From: a bacterium
GTDB taxonomy: Bacteria > Cyanobacteriota > Vampirovibrionia > Gastranaerophilales > Gastranaerophilaceae
Direction: 5' to 3'
Length of the DNA stretch: 64,000 nucleotides
Assembly (NCBI GenBank): GCA_017652265.1
Contig: JAGCBH010000006.1
Coordinates: 21,637 to 85,636, forward strand
The translations under genes and the position numbers were made by a program. Within the stretch, counting starts at the first letter, position 1; each line of letters begins with the position of its first letter. Below are positions 25,474 through 35,236 of this stretch, in pieces. Below the pieces are notes generated by a model. That model was not told where the DNA came from. It saw only the letters and a program-made list of their open reading frames with translations, and searched no databases.

Positions 25474-26904
25474 TTATTCGCTGAAATTGACAATGTCATC
25501 TTCATCGGGATTAATATTTTTCCCGATAGCACGCTCTACTTCGGCTCTGGCGGCATTATATTGATACAGTGCATCATAGTAGTTTAACTGCGCCGTTTGA
25601 TAAAGGTTTTGAGCATCTTTTAATTCTATCGGACTTGCCTCACCGACTTTATATCTGCCGTAGGAAAGTTCGTAGTTTTCTTTTGTCTGTTTAACCTGCA
25701 AAAGCGCAACCGGAACGGAATTTTTCTTTTCTTCCAGTCTTAAATATGCATTTTGAATTTCAAGATAAATATCGTTTTGCAGTTTTTTTGCAAATGCAAG
25801 CTGCTTATCATATAAATAACGAGCTTCCTTTATTTCGTTTTTAATGAGCATACCGTTTATAGTCGGGAATGTCAGATACGCTCCGTAATTATAACCATCG
25901 TTGGAATTTGGATGCCGACCGCCACGGACATACTGACCTTCAATCGTAATTGACGGGAAAAATGATTTCTTCATGAGTTTCAGGTTCTGTTTCGCTGTTT
26001 CTACCTGAATTTCAGCCTGTTTAAGTTCCGGTCTCGCACCACGCGCAATATCTATTAAGTCTTCAAAATTCAAATCAAATTTCGGAAACATTAAATTGTC
26101 TTTAGGCTCATAACTATCCATATAAGGAATACCCATAACATTATTCAGCCTTGCAACCGCAAGTTTTACGGAGTTTTGAGCACTTATTAATTTAAGTTTT
26201 GCATCCGAAAGATTTGCCTCCGCTATCGTTACATCAACTTTTGGGTTTAAACCGATTTCATAAAAAGCACGTGCCTGATTATAGAATAATTCGAATTTTT
26301 TAACGGTATCAAGAGCAACAGCACGCTGCTGATAAGAATATAAAAGATTGTAGTAAGCATCTTTCGTCTGATAAATTACATCATTAATCACCGATGCAAG
26401 AGTTTGTTTTGAATTTTCATAGTTTAATCTTGCAATAGTGGCCTGATTTTGTGTAACTCCAAAATCATAAAGCATCTGCTGAAGCGTAATTTGGCCTAAA
26501 GCCCAATAGTTATATGTTAAATTTGTACCTAAAGCATCCGATAATTGAAGCTGTTTTATTTTGGTATAACCTGACTGCCAACTGAATTGAGGAAAATAAT
26601 TTGACCACGCCTGACGAATTCTGGTATCCGATGCCAAAGTATCATGGAACGCAATATTTATCTCAGGATTGTTACCCAACGCCAGTTCAATACAATTTGC
26701 AAGAGTTAAATTTATATTTTTTTCAATGCCGGTTTCCAAAATCATTGTGCCGTCATCATTTGTTTCAACATAGTCGTACGGCAAAATATCCTCGGCGGCA
26801 GGATATTCGGTTTCATCAATTTCGTTATTCCACGGAACTTCAGAAGCATGTACCGTTAATGCCATAAGTACAACTATTAATATAAGACTCAGTTCTTTTT
26901 TCAT
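25474..26904 (-). CDS. TolC-family outer-membrane efflux protein
   Basis: The outer-membrane channel of the tripartite pump encoded with the next two genes. I take the ATG at 26904, which overlaps the RND stop codon (ATGA) and opens the signal peptide MKKELSLILIVVLMALTVHA; the frame extends 12 bases further. About 476 aa. The TolC duplication is visible: NLTLANCIELALGNNPEI...AWSNYFPQFSW in the first half and DLIDIARGARPELKQAEIQV...KKSFFPSITIEG in the second, each a helix pair leading to a beta-barrel strand pair. It ends 2 bases from the convergent c-di-GMP enzyme gene. Confidence 0.93.
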   Translation of the reverse strand: MKKELSLILIVVLMALTVHASEVPWNNEIDETEYPAAEDILPYDYVETNDDGTMILETGIEKNINLTLANCIELALGNNPEINIAFHDTLASDTRIRQAWSNYFPQFSWQSGYTKIKQLQLSDALGTNLTYNYWALGQITLQQMLYDFGVTQNQATIARLNYENSKQTLASVINDVIYQTKDAYYNLLYSYQQRAVALDTVKKFELFYNQARAFYEIGLNPKVDVTIAEANLSDAKLKLISAQNSVKLAVARLNNVMGIPYMDSYEPKDNLMFPKFDLNFEDLIDIARGARPELKQAEIQVETAKQNLKLMKKSFFPSITIEGQYVRGGRHPNSNDGYNYGAYLTFPTINGMLIKNEIKEARYLYDKQLAFAKKLQNDIYLEIQNAYLRLEEKKNSVPVALLQVKQTKENYELSYGRYKVGEASPIELKDAQNLYQTAQLNYYDALYQYNAARAEVERAIGKNINPDEDDIVNFSE

Positions 26905-29900
26905 TTTGCGGCACATCCCTTTATTTTTTCTTTCATTTTGATTTTAAATTCTTCAATTATGACATAAAAAGCAGGTACCAAAAACGTTCCTATAAACGCA
27001 ACAGCTAACATACCGCCAAATACAGTCATACCAACCGAATGTCTGCTTGTCGCGCCTGCACCTCTTGCAAATACCAGCGGTAAAAGCCCTAATAAGAAAG
27101 CAATATTTGTCATCATGACGGCTCTGAAACGCAGAAATGCTGCTTTCAATGCTGCTTCTCTAACAGGCATACCATCTTTTTCATGGGCATCTTTTGCAAA
27201 CTCAATAATCAAGATAGCCTGTTTTGTACTTAAACCGATTAACATTACAAGACCTATTTGGGCGTAAATATCAAGCGCACCGCCAAAAATCGACTGTATT
27301 GAAAGTAATGCCAGTGCGCCTACCATTGCAACAGGCGATATCAATAGTACGGCAACCGGCAGCATCCAGCTTTCATACAAACCTACAAGGAACAAATAAA
27401 CAAACAACAGTGACATCGCAAGTATCCCGCCGATTTGTCCGCTCGATTTTTTCTCCTGCAAAGACGTTCCTGACCAAGCATAACCTATATCCTCAGGCAA
27501 AATTTTATTGGCAAGCTGCTCAAATTTTTCCATCGCAGCCCCGGAACTCTTACCGCCCTTAAGACTTGCATTAACCGTTACGGCAGAATACATGTTAAAC
27601 CTTGAAATACTATAAGGACCGGTTACACTTTCAGATTTTATAACCGAATTTAACGGTAACATTTTTCCTTTGTTATTTCTTATGAAGACTTTGTTTATAT
27701 CAGATGGATTTTCTCTAAATTCTGAATCAGCTTGCAAATAAACCCTATATACTCGGCCAAATTTATTAAAGTCATTTATGTAATAATTACCAAAATATCC
27801 TGATAATGCAGCATAAACAGAAGATATTGAAACACCTTGTGAAAGCGCTTTATCCTCATCAACAATCATCATCATTTGCGGCAAATTTGCAGTAAATGAT
27901 GTGTATACCGTAGAATATTCCGGTTCTTTTGATGCCGCAGCTATGAATTTCATTGTCTCATCATACAGTTCCTGCGGAGTCCTTTCTCCTTTATCAAGTA
28001 TTTGAAATTCTAACCCGCCAAAGAAACTTAAGCCAGAAATTGCAGGAGGCGGAAAAGATGCAATTATTGCAGACGGATAGTTAGCGAACATCGCATTTAT
28101 TTTGCCGAGAATACTATTCATTGAAAGTTCTTTTTTCTTTCTGTACTTGAAATCTTTGAGCTCGGTTATGATGAATGCCGTATTTTCACCATTCATACCA
28201 ACAAGAACAATTGTGCTATCGACTCCATCAATTTCTCTTATTTTCTTATCAATTAAATCTGCAACTTCATCTGTTCTGGAAGCAGAAGAACCTTCAGGAA
28301 GCTGTATTTGAGTAAATATTGTTCCTTTATCTTCCGTAGGAATAAAACCGGTCGGTAATATTGAAAATAAAATAAAAATCAAAACCAAAATAGTACCGTA
28401 TACCGTAAAAGTCAGTTTGGCAGAAGATAAAAATTTCTTAGTAATATTTAGATATTTTTCCCTGACTTTATCAAACCAGATATTAAATTTATCAATAAAT
28501 ACAAAATCAGCTTTTTCCGTATTACTATCCAGTATCATTGCACACATAGCAGGTGCGAGGGTTAATGCCGCAATAGTAGATAAACCAACTGAACTTGCAA
28601 TACATAAAGCAAACTGCCTAAACATTTGTCCAGTAATACCGGTCATAAACGAAACAGGGACAAATACCGCCATCAAAACAAGTGACGTTGCAACAACGGC
28701 GCCAAAAACTTCCTGCATGGTAATTTCTGTCGCTTCTTTTGGCGATTTTCCATCCTGAATATGCCGTTGAGTATTTTCAAGAACAACTATAGCATCATCA
28801 ACAACAAGTCCTACAGCCAACACAAGTCCGAAAAGTATGAGCATATTTATCGAAAATCCAAACATACTCATAAAAATAAATACACCTATCAAAGATACCG
28901 GAATTGCACAAAATGGTATTAATGCAGATCTTTTACTCTTTAAGAACAAATAAGTAACCAGACCAACGAGCAAAATTGCTAACCCAATTGCACTTATAAC
29001 TTCATTAATAGATTCCTGTACAAACTCTGTATCATCATATTGAATATGGTATTCTATACCCTGCGGTAATGACTTACTTAATTCTGCCATTCTTTTCTTA
29101 ATCTTTTTGGCAAGTTCAATAGCATTTGCCTCAGGCAATTTGTTAATTACAATAACGGCAGAATTTAATCCGTTAATTCTCGAAAAATAAGAGTAACTTT
29201 CAGCACCCAGTTCAACACTGGCAACATCTCTTAAGCGCACATTTGAACCATCTGCTTTTGCTTTTATAATTATATCTTCAAATTCATCTGTTGTAGAAAG
29301 TCTGCCTTTTGTCCTGAGTGTGAGTTTTATAAGCTGAGGAGTCACCATTGGTTCATCACCCAAATCACCTGCCGGAACTTGTGTATTTTGTTCTACAACA
29401 GCTTTTGTAATATCTTCTACCGTAACACCCAAATTAGCCATTTTGTTCGCATCAAGCCAAATTCTCATAGCATAATCAGCTGAACCAAATACATTAATTT
29501 GACCTACACCATAAATTCTTGCAAGTTCATCTTTCAAATAAATTGATGCATAGTTTGCTATATAAAGATTATCATAGGTGCCGGTAGGAGAGTTGACCGA
29601 AATCATCATAAAACCCGGCCCGCCGGTTGATTTTTTTACTGTTAAACCATATCTCTTAACATCTTCCGGTAACCTCGGTGTAACAAGTTGAAGCTGGTTT
29701 TGAACGTTTACGACAGCCATATCAGGATCAGAACCGACCTCAAAATATATATTAAGCTGATAACTTCCGTTTTTGGAAGTCGAATTCATATAAATCATGC
29801 CCTCAACACCGTTTAATTGCGCTTCTATAGGAGCCGCAACGGTCGCCTCTACAACATCAGAACTTGCACCCGCATAATGTGCCGATACAACAACCTGAGG

Positions 29901-30032
29901 AGGTGTAATTGAAGGATATTCTTCCAAAGGAAGAAGATTTACTGCTAAAAAGCCCGCAAGCATTATTACTAATGATATTACTATTGCTAATTTTGGTCTT
30001 CGGATAAATAGATTCCCTTGTTTTTCAGACAC
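26901..30032 (-). CDS. RND-family inner-membrane multidrug efflux transporter (HAE1/AcrB type)
   Basis: A proton-driven trimeric exporter of 1043 aa with 12 membrane helices in the duplicated RND arrangement. It opens with FIRRPKLAIVISLVIMLAGF and RND signature LPLEEYPSITPPQVVVSA. In TM4 it has GLVVDDAIVVLENTQRH with the Asp pair needed for proton coupling. Two large periplasmic porter regions are present (about 40-330 and 560-860). Helices TM10-12 include GLSTKQAILIIEFAKDA. Substrates cannot be predicted; the family exports drugs, bile salts, detergents and dyes. It is coupled at both ends: it shares one base with the adaptor gene and overlaps the TolC gene. Confidence 0.96.
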   Translation of the reverse strand: MSEKQGNLFIRRPKLAIVISLVIMLAGFLAVNLLPLEEYPSITPPQVVVSAHYAGASSDVVEATVAAPIEAQLNGVEGMIYMNSTSKNGSYQLNIYFEVGSDPDMAVVNVQNQLQLVTPRLPEDVKRYGLTVKKSTGGPGFMMISVNSPTGTYDNLYIANYASIYLKDELARIYGVGQINVFGSADYAMRIWLDANKMANLGVTVEDITKAVVEQNTQVPAGDLGDEPMVTPQLIKLTLRTKGRLSTTDEFEDIIIKAKADGSNVRLRDVASVELGAESYSYFSRINGLNSAVIVINKLPEANAIELAKKIKKRMAELSKSLPQGIEYHIQYDDTEFVQESINEVISAIGLAILLVGLVTYLFLKSKRSALIPFCAIPVSLIGVFIFMSMFGFSINMLILFGLVLAVGLVVDDAIVVLENTQRHIQDGKSPKEATEITMQEVFGAVVATSLVLMAVFVPVSFMTGITGQMFRQFALCIASSVGLSTIAALTLAPAMCAMILDSNTEKADFVFIDKFNIWFDKVREKYLNITKKFLSSAKLTFTVYGTILVLIFILFSILPTGFIPTEDKGTIFTQIQLPEGSSASRTDEVADLIDKKIREIDGVDSTIVLVGMNGENTAFIITELKDFKYRKKKELSMNSILGKINAMFANYPSAIIASFPPPAISGLSFFGGLEFQILDKGERTPQELYDETMKFIAAASKEPEYSTVYTSFTANLPQMMMIVDEDKALSQGVSISSVYAALSGYFGNYYINDFNKFGRVYRVYLQADSEFRENPSDINKVFIRNNKGKMLPLNSVIKSESVTGPYSISRFNMYSAVTVNASLKGGKSSGAAMEKFEQLANKILPEDIGYAWSGTSLQEKKSSGQIGGILAMSLLFVYLFLVGLYESWMLPVAVLLISPVAMVGALALLSIQSIFGGALDIYAQIGLVMLIGLSTKQAILIIEFAKDAHEKDGMPVREAALKAAFLRFRAVMMTNIAFLLGLLPLVFARGAGATSRHSVGMTVFGGMLAVAFIGTFLVPAFYVIIEEFKIKMKEKIKGCAAK

Positions 30033-31213
30033 TATTTCTCCCCTCTTTTATTTTCTCTTGTTTCGGAAGTTTCCGTCATATGAGCCTTTTCTTCAGGCGT
30101 AATTTCTTTAACTTTACTTCCCGGAACGACTTTCATAAAGCCATCCGTAATCACCCTGTCGCCTGCTTTTAAACCCTCTTTTATAATCCAGTTATCGCCA
30201 GTCTGCTCACCTGTTTTTATATATGTCAATGCTGCAACATTATCATCATTCACCGTATAAACATATTTACCGGCTTGATTTTCCTGAACTGCAACCTGAG
30301 AAACAACCGGCACTTTAATTTTATTATTTGAATAAAGTTTTACGTTAACAAATTCCCCATGAAGAAGAATGTTTCTGGGATTTTCAAAAGTCGCTCTCAT
30401 AGTTACCGTACCTGTTGTTTCATCAACTTTGTTATCGTGAAAATCCTGAACTCCGTCTAACTCATACTTAACACCGTTTCCAAAATACAATTCAACTTTT
30501 CTGTTTTGTTCATTACCCTTATCTGTCATCATAAGCGTTGCAAAATCTGCCGTTCCCATAGGGAAAGTTACGTAAATCGGATTCATACTGTTAATAGTCG
30601 TAAGCGGCCCTGATGACGGTGTAACGTAGTTTCCCAAGGTAACAGTAATCAATCCCACTCTGCCGTCAACCGGAGATTTTACTTCTGTATAACTGAGATT
30701 TCTGCGGGTATCGGAATTTGTTGCCTTCGCAGATGCAAGCTGAGCCATAAGGGAATCTCTTTCTGCCAGCATTGCTTCATATTGAGATTTGGAAATATAG
30801 TCGTTTTTAACCAGTTCTTCCGCCCTTTTTAATTGATTTTGAGCATATGTTAAACGTGCCTGAATATTTTGAACATTTGCTTTTGCAACATCAGCCGCAT
30901 TTGAAAATTCTTCAGGCTCTATCTGAAAAAGCACTTGCCCGGTTTTTACAAAATCGCCCTCTTTAAAATAGCTTTTCTGTAAATAGCCATTGATACGGGC
31001 AAGAACATTAACCTGATATTTGGAAACAATTCTGCCCGGAGCGTCAAATGTCCAGGTTATTTCCTCTTCCTGCACCGGCTCTATTATAACCTGCGGTGCG
31101 TTACCTGCGCGTTTAGCCGCAGATTTCATCTTGATAAACTTATATACCCCAAAGGCACACAACAAAAATGCAACTACAATTATCGCAATAATAACAATGC
31201 GTTTCTTTGTCAT
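30032..31213 (-). CDS. RND efflux periplasmic adaptor (AcrA/MexA type)
   Basis: First gene of the efflux operon. The ATG at 31213 has an AAGGAGAG site 6 bases upstream (a TTG codon just before it is in frame). 393 aa: an N-terminal membrane anchor (about 4-24, VIIAIIVVAFLLCAFGVYKF), lipoyl half-motif (RINGYLQKSYFKEGDFVKTGQVLFQIEP), alpha-hairpin coiled coil (about 100-160), second lipoyl half (SPVDGRVGLITVTLGNYV) and beta-barrel and membrane-proximal domains. The Cys at the end of the first helix (LLCAFG) is not a clean lipobox. Confidence 0.95.
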   Translation of the reverse strand: MTKKRIVIIAIIVVAFLLCAFGVYKFIKMKSAAKRAGNAPQVIIEPVQEEEITWTFDAPGRIVSKYQVNVLARINGYLQKSYFKEGDFVKTGQVLFQIEPEEFSNAADVAKANVQNIQARLTYAQNQLKRAEELVKNDYISKSQYEAMLAERDSLMAQLASAKATNSDTRRNLSYTEVKSPVDGRVGLITVTLGNYVTPSSGPLTTINSMNPIYVTFPMGTADFATLMMTDKGNEQNRKVELYFGNGVKYELDGVQDFHDNKVDETTGTVTMRATFENPRNILLHGEFVNVKLYSNNKIKVPVVSQVAVQENQAGKYVYTVNDDNVAALTYIKTGEQTGDNWIIKEGLKAGDRVITDGFMKVVPGSKVKEITPEEKAHMTETSETRENKRGEK

Positions 31214-31251
31214 CAAAACTCTCCTTGAAAATCAAAAATTTCCCTGTAATA

Positions 31252-31280
31252 TTTATATCAAAGTAGTTCTGAGATGTCAA
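31252..31280 (-). promoter_or_regulatory. Efflux operon promoter
   Basis: On the minus strand: TTGACA (31275-31280), 17-base spacer, TATAAA (31252-31257), close to full consensus. No obvious repressor gene is adjacent. Confidence 0.75.
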
Positions 31281-31358
31281 ATAAATATAGCAGTTTGAAC
31301 ATTTTAATAATAATTTACAATCCTAAAGTTCTGCATCAAAAATACCGATAAAATCAGT

Positions 31359-31742
31359 ATGAAAATTTCTTTTGTTCAAAAACCAACATGTCACATTTGC
31401 CTGAGTAATTCAATAGATGAAGAATACAAAAAAATCATTGAAAAGCTTCTTGCCATCGGTATTCAACCGACGGGTAACAAAACTGCCGACAAAGCCAAAT
31501 TACGTCAGTATGAAATGCAGCAGTTAAAAATTGCATTGGGAGCCAACGGGAAAGGCGAGGTTAATAAAGCCGATTATCTGACTATTTCGGCAAAAGAAAT
31601 TGAAACAATGAAAGATAATTTAAAAATAAATGCCGAAGAAGAGAAGCTTGTTGAAAATATTAATGAAGATTTTACGGGAAGAACAAAAAAGGCAATGTTA
31701 AACCGTTTCTTTATTGAAAAAAAGAAAATTATTGAAGAGTAA
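31359..31742 (+). CDS. Hypothetical protein, 127 aa
   Basis: Divergent from the efflux operon. No family recognised. It begins MKISFVQKPTCHICL, so a CxxC pair sits at 11-14, then becomes helical and Lys/Glu-rich (DEEYKKIIEKLLAIG, ISAKEIETMKDNLKI). It has no signal peptide. There is no ribosome site; a GATAAAAT -10-like box ends 4-6 bases before the ATG, so the mRNA may be leaderless. It lies 60 bases before panD on the same strand, but panD seems to have its own promoter. Confidence 0.6.
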   Translation: MKISFVQKPTCHICLSNSIDEEYKKIIEKLLAIGIQPTGNKTADKAKLRQYEMQQLKIALGANGKGEVNKADYLTISAKEIETMKDNLKINAEEEKLVENINEDFTGRTKKAMLNRFFIEKKKIIEE

Positions 31743-31755
31743 ATTATTCCTAACT

Positions 31756-31784
31756 TTGACATGACAATTTTTTTGTTATAAATT
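31756..31784 (+). promoter_or_regulatory. panD promoter
   Basis: TTGACA (31756-31761) followed by TATAAA after 15 bases or TAAATT after 17 bases (31779-31784). A GTGAGG ribosome site precedes the panD start. Confidence 0.55.
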
Positions 31785-31802
31785 AGTCGGAGTGAGGATA
31801 TT

Positions 31803-32153
31803 ATGCTACGTGAATTTTTAGATTCCAAAATCCATAGAGCAACAGTGACCGATGCCAATTTAGAATATGTCGGCTCAATTACTATTGATGAAGCTCTTAT
31901 AAATGCCGCAGGAATGAAAGAATGGCAAAAAGTAGAGATTTTGGATGTAAATAACGGCGAAAGATTTCAAACATATATCATTAAAGGCGCCCCAAATTCA
32001 GGTGTCATTTGCTTAAACGGTGCAGCAGCAAGAAAAGTTCAAAAAGGGGACAAAGTTATAATCGTAACTTATGTTACCCTTAATGAAACCGAAATGCTTA
32101 ATCATAAACCGAAAATTGTTATAGTTGACGATAACAATAAAATTATTTCGTAA
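31803..32153 (+). CDS. panD: Aspartate 1-decarboxylase
   Basis: PanD makes beta-alanine for pantothenate. The zymogen cleaves itself between G24 and S25 (YVGSITID here) to form the pyruvoyl cofactor on the new N-terminal Ser. Other family features are [15 protein letters not shown] (2-16), GERFQTYII, and [20 protein letters not shown]. At 116 aa it is the usual length. PanC uses its product. The stop overlaps the end of the convergent methyltransferase gene by 11 bases. Confidence 0.97.
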   Translation: MLREFLDSKIHRATVTDANLEYVGSITIDEALINAAGMKEWQKVEILDVNNGERFQTYIIKGAPNSGVICLNGAAARKVQKGDKVIIVTYVTLNETEMLNHKPKIVIVDDNNKIIS

Positions 32154-32796
32154 AGTATTGCGCCGATATTATTCCCAAAAGGTAGTTATTGGTTTTTAAG
32201 TGCTTAAACCCGTTTTGTTCAATGAGTTTTATTAGTTGAGCGCTATCGGGGAATTCTTCTTTTGATTTTAACAGATACTCATAGTTTTCATTTTTAAAGG
32301 ATTTTACGATTTTTTCAAAAACATAATCAGCTAATTTTGATTTTTTATCAAAATCAAGATGAACGAAAATTCCTCCGCTTTTTAGTACCCGATTTATCTC
32401 AATGACCGCTTTTTCATAATTTTCGGTATTTCTTAAACCAAAACTTATCGTTGCAAGGTCAAAGGTATCGTCTTTAAACGGCAGATTCAAACAATCCGCA
32501 CAGATAAAATCAATTTGGGAATGTTTTTTACGTGCAATATTCAGCATTTCTTTTGAAAAATCAACCCCGACAACATTTGCCGATTTGTATCTGTTTTTCA
32601 ACATGACGGCAATGTCGCCCGTACCCGTACACAAATCAAGAATTTTAGGATTCTGCGGTAATTTCCCGACAGAAGCAATTACAAGATACTTAATGATTTT
32701 ATGGGTAAAAAGTGAAATTATATTGTTGTTTCTGTCATAATCCGCCGCAAGTTTGTCAAACATTGCGGATATAATTTCTTTTTTGCGTTCAGTCAT
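32143..32796 (-). CDS. menG: UbiE/MenG-type quinone methyltransferase
   Basis: Class I SAM-dependent methyltransferase, 217 aa. It has the family start [20 protein letters not shown] motif [16 protein letters not shown] (about 48-62), [29 protein letters not shown] (typical of UbiE/MenG, with FGLRN) and NRVLKSGG. In MenG it methylates demethylmenaquinone. No other quinone genes are nearby, and the host looks fermentative, so the true substrate is less certain. Its ATG overlaps the cysK stop (TAATG), so the two are coupled. Confidence 0.88.
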   Translation of the reverse strand: MTERKKEIISAMFDKLAADYDRNNNIISLFTHKIIKYLVIASVGKLPQNPKILDLCTGTGDIAVMLKNRYKSANVVGVDFSKEMLNIARKKHSQIDFICADCLNLPFKDDTFDLATISFGLRNTENYEKAVIEINRVLKSGGIFVHLDFDKKSKLADYVFEKIVKSFKNENYEYLLKSKEEFPDSAQLIKLIEQNGFKHLKTNNYLLGIISAQYFTK

Positions 32797-33716
32797 TACT
32801 CAAAAAGTTCTCCAGACAGGTATCTTTCACCGGTATCACAAATAATGGTAACGATTTTTTTATCCTTATTTTCAGGAAGTTTAGCAAGTTCGAGCGCTTT
32901 AGCAACATTTGCCCCTGCTGAAATTCCGCATAAAATTCCTTCTTTTTTAGCCAAATTTCTTGATGTTTCAAAGGCAAGCTCATTACTGCATGTCAAAACC
33001 TCATCAACCAATTCTCTTTTAAAATTTTCTGGTACAAAATTTGCACCGATACCTTGTATTTTATGCGCACCTGCCTGACCTTTTGACACAAGCGGCGAAC
33101 TTTCAGGTTCTACTGCATAAATTTTTACATATTTTTTTTCAGCTCTGAAAACTTTTGCACATCCCGAAACAGTTCCGCCGGTACCAAACGAAGCAACAAA
33201 AACATCGGGAACTTCATCTAAATCATCAATTATTTCTTTTGCGGTAGTTAGTTCGTGCGCCAAAGGATTAGACGGGTTATAAAATTGTCCTATTATTATT
33301 GAATTTTCATTTTCCTTTAAAAGTGTTTCCGCTCTTTCAACAGAACCTTTCATTCCTTCAGCGGCGGGCGTTAAAACAAGTTCTGCGCCATAAGCTTTTA
33401 AAATTTTTCGTCTTTCTACAGACATACTTTCGGGCATCACAAGAACAAGTTTATAACCTTTAACCGCACATACAAGCGCAAGGCCTATCCCTGTATTACC
33501 GCTTGTAGGCTCAATTATGATAGTATCTTTGTTAATTTTACCGACCTTTTCAGCGTCTTCTATCATCCTTAACGCAGGTCTGTCTTTAACCGAACCTCCC
33601 GGATTTTTGCTTTCAAGTTTTACAAAAACGCGTCCGAAACCGCCCTCATTAATTTTTTTCAGTTCCAAAAGCGGGGTTTTGCCGATAAGTTCAAGAATAT
33701 TGTCATATATTTTCAT
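32796..33716 (-). CDS. cysK: Cysteine synthase (O-acetylserine sulfhydrylase)
   Basis: A PLP enzyme that makes cysteine from O-acetylserine and sulfide. I take the ATG at 33716 (MKIYDNILELIGKTPL), which has AGAGGG upstream and gives 306 aa; the frame extends 39 bases further. Signatures: KLESKNPGGSVKDRPALRM with the PLP lysine, PTSGNTGIGLA for the carboxylate loop, GTGGTVSG phosphate loop, and GISAGAN with the Ser contacting the pyridine nitrogen. CysE, the partner that makes O-acetylserine, is at 62939. It runs divergent from the metallopeptidase gene, from a 57-base shared region. Confidence 0.95.
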   Translation of the reverse strand: MKIYDNILELIGKTPLLELKKINEGGFGRVFVKLESKNPGGSVKDRPALRMIEDAEKVGKINKDTIIIEPTSGNTGIGLALVCAVKGYKLVLVMPESMSVERRKILKAYGAELVLTPAAEGMKGSVERAETLLKENENSIIIGQFYNPSNPLAHELTTAKEIIDDLDEVPDVFVASFGTGGTVSGCAKVFRAEKKYVKIYAVEPESSPLVSKGQAGAHKIQGIGANFVPENFKRELVDEVLTCSNELAFETSRNLAKKEGILCGISAGANVAKALELAKLPENKDKKIVTIICDTGERYLSGELFE

Positions 33717-33738
33717 ATATTTCGCCCTCTTTACATAT

Positions 33739-33767
33739 TTGAGTAATTTAAACAATACACATATTAT
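33739..33767 (+). promoter_or_regulatory. Promoter giving a predicted leaderless metallopeptidase mRNA
   Basis: TTGAGT (33739-33744), 17-base spacer, TATTAT (33762-33767); the -10 ends 6 bases before the ATG at 33774. No ribosome site is present. Confidence 0.55.
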
Positions 33768-33773
33768 TATAAT

Positions 33774-35168
33774 ATGAAAAATTTGGCAAACATAATAGCC
33801 CGAATATTGTTGATATTGATGATTTCAGTAGCAGGAGTTTATCTTTTGCCTGACGGAAATTTAAGAATGAAATACATTATGTCAAAAATTATTCCGTCAA
33901 TGGAATATGCTCCGCAGACAGAAAGCGATTATACAAGTACGAATGAAGATAATGCAAAATCTAATCAGAAGATAACCGTTCCTTTTATTCAAAATGAAGC
34001 AAAAACAGAACCTGCTCATGATATTGCCCCGACCGAAAAACTGCGCTCAAACAGACGTGCGGTAAAAAATCTTATCGGCGAAAATTATCTTGATGCGGTA
34101 CTATCCGCCGGAAAACTTGAAAGATGGAATCCTGGAAGTTTTCCTTTAAAAGTTTATATGGCAACAGACAGCGGAACACCAAAAGACTATGTGAATGAAG
34201 TATATAACGCGTTTTCAACCTGGGAAAAAGAAACTAACGGTTTTATGCGTTTCACATACACAGATAACCTAAGTACTGCAAATTTTGTCTGCAATTTTAA
34301 ATCAGACCTCAAAAACAGAGGCTGCGATGGCAACGGCGCAGGAATGGCGGCATATCAGTATTTTACTTATAAAAACAACCGTATTGATCAATCAATAGTT
34401 AATTTTTCCGCATACGCATGCAACGGACAGCCTTGGCCAAAAGACTTTTTCTACAGCTGTGCGCTCCACGAAATCGGGCACGGATTAGGATTAAGAGGAC
34501 ACAGTACGAACAAAAGTGATTTAATGTACCCGGTTGCAACAAATATGGGCAGAATGAAGATTTCAAAAGCAGATATGACAACTCTGAGAGCAATTTACTC
34601 AATAATCCCTGATATTACGGATGTTCCTCTAACCGCTGAACAAAAGAAAAAGCTTATAACGACTGATGATTTCTACGGAAACAGCTACGTCAGAGCGGAT
34701 TTTCAGATACAGCAATTAAAACAAAATATAAGACTTACACCGAATCAATACGGTCTGTATATAGAACTTGCGCGTGCGTACAAAGATAAACAAGATTACA
34801 ACAATGCAATTGCCGCATATTCCGATTCTCTGAAAATGATTGATGATAAAAACACTGCAGTGGCAATTTTGTGCGAAGTTTCACAGTTATATATAGAACT
34901 TAAAAAATATCCGTCCGCAGAAAAATGCCTTAAAAAAGCACTTAGTTACGGCAATAATGATACGGCTGCGGCACTTCTTATAAACATGGGGGTTGAGTTA
35001 GGTAATCATAACAATTATTCTGAGGCAACAAGACTTTTTGAAATGGCACTGAACAGTACTCAAAATGTCGAATTAAAACAACTCACATATAAAAACCTGT
35101 GCTGGATAGCACAAAAAAGTAAAGACAAAGTGTTGTATAACAAATATTCTAAACTTATAAGCAAATAA
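33774..35168 (+). CDS. Matrixin-like secreted metallopeptidase with C-terminal TPRs
   Basis: A 464-aa protein with an N-terminal membrane segment (7-25) that anchors it or directs export. A metzincin-type peptidase domain (about 105-275) follows, with HEIGHGLGLRGH (232-243) as zinc site and a Met-turn-like DLMYPV (249-254). Classical matrixins have HExxHxxGxxH; here one residue is inserted before the third His. Two Cys pairs (173/184 and 216/229) could form disulfides, as expected outside the cytoplasm. From about 305 there are TPR units (YGLYIELARAYKDKQDYNNA, CEVSQLYIELKKYPSAEKCL, LINMGVELGNHNNYSEATRL), possibly for substrate or partner docking. Substrate unknown. Confidence 0.82.
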   Translation: MKNLANIIARILLILMISVAGVYLLPDGNLRMKYIMSKIIPSMEYAPQTESDYTSTNEDNAKSNQKITVPFIQNEAKTEPAHDIAPTEKLRSNRRAVKNLIGENYLDAVLSAGKLERWNPGSFPLKVYMATDSGTPKDYVNEVYNAFSTWEKETNGFMRFTYTDNLSTANFVCNFKSDLKNRGCDGNGAGMAAYQYFTYKNNRIDQSIVNFSAYACNGQPWPKDFFYSCALHEIGHGLGLRGHSTNKSDLMYPVATNMGRMKISKADMTTLRAIYSIIPDITDVPLTAEQKKKLITTDDFYGNSYVRADFQIQQLKQNIRLTPNQYGLYIELARAYKDKQDYNNAIAAYSDSLKMIDDKNTAVAILCEVSQLYIELKKYPSAEKCLKKALSYGNNDTAAALLINMGVELGNHNNYSEATRLFEMALNSTQNVELKQLTYKNLCWIAQKSKDKVLYNKYSKLISK

Positions 35169-35173
35169 AAAAA

Positions 35174-35200
35174 CGAAATCATTTTCAGATTTCGCTTTTT
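35174..35200. terminator. Bidirectional terminator
   Basis: CGAAATC (35174-35180) pairs with GATTTCG (35188-35194), with A-run before and T-run after, between convergent genes. Confidence 0.75.
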
Positions 35201-35236
35201 CTTCTTTTTCTTTCTCTTTATTTTAAAATCTTTTTA

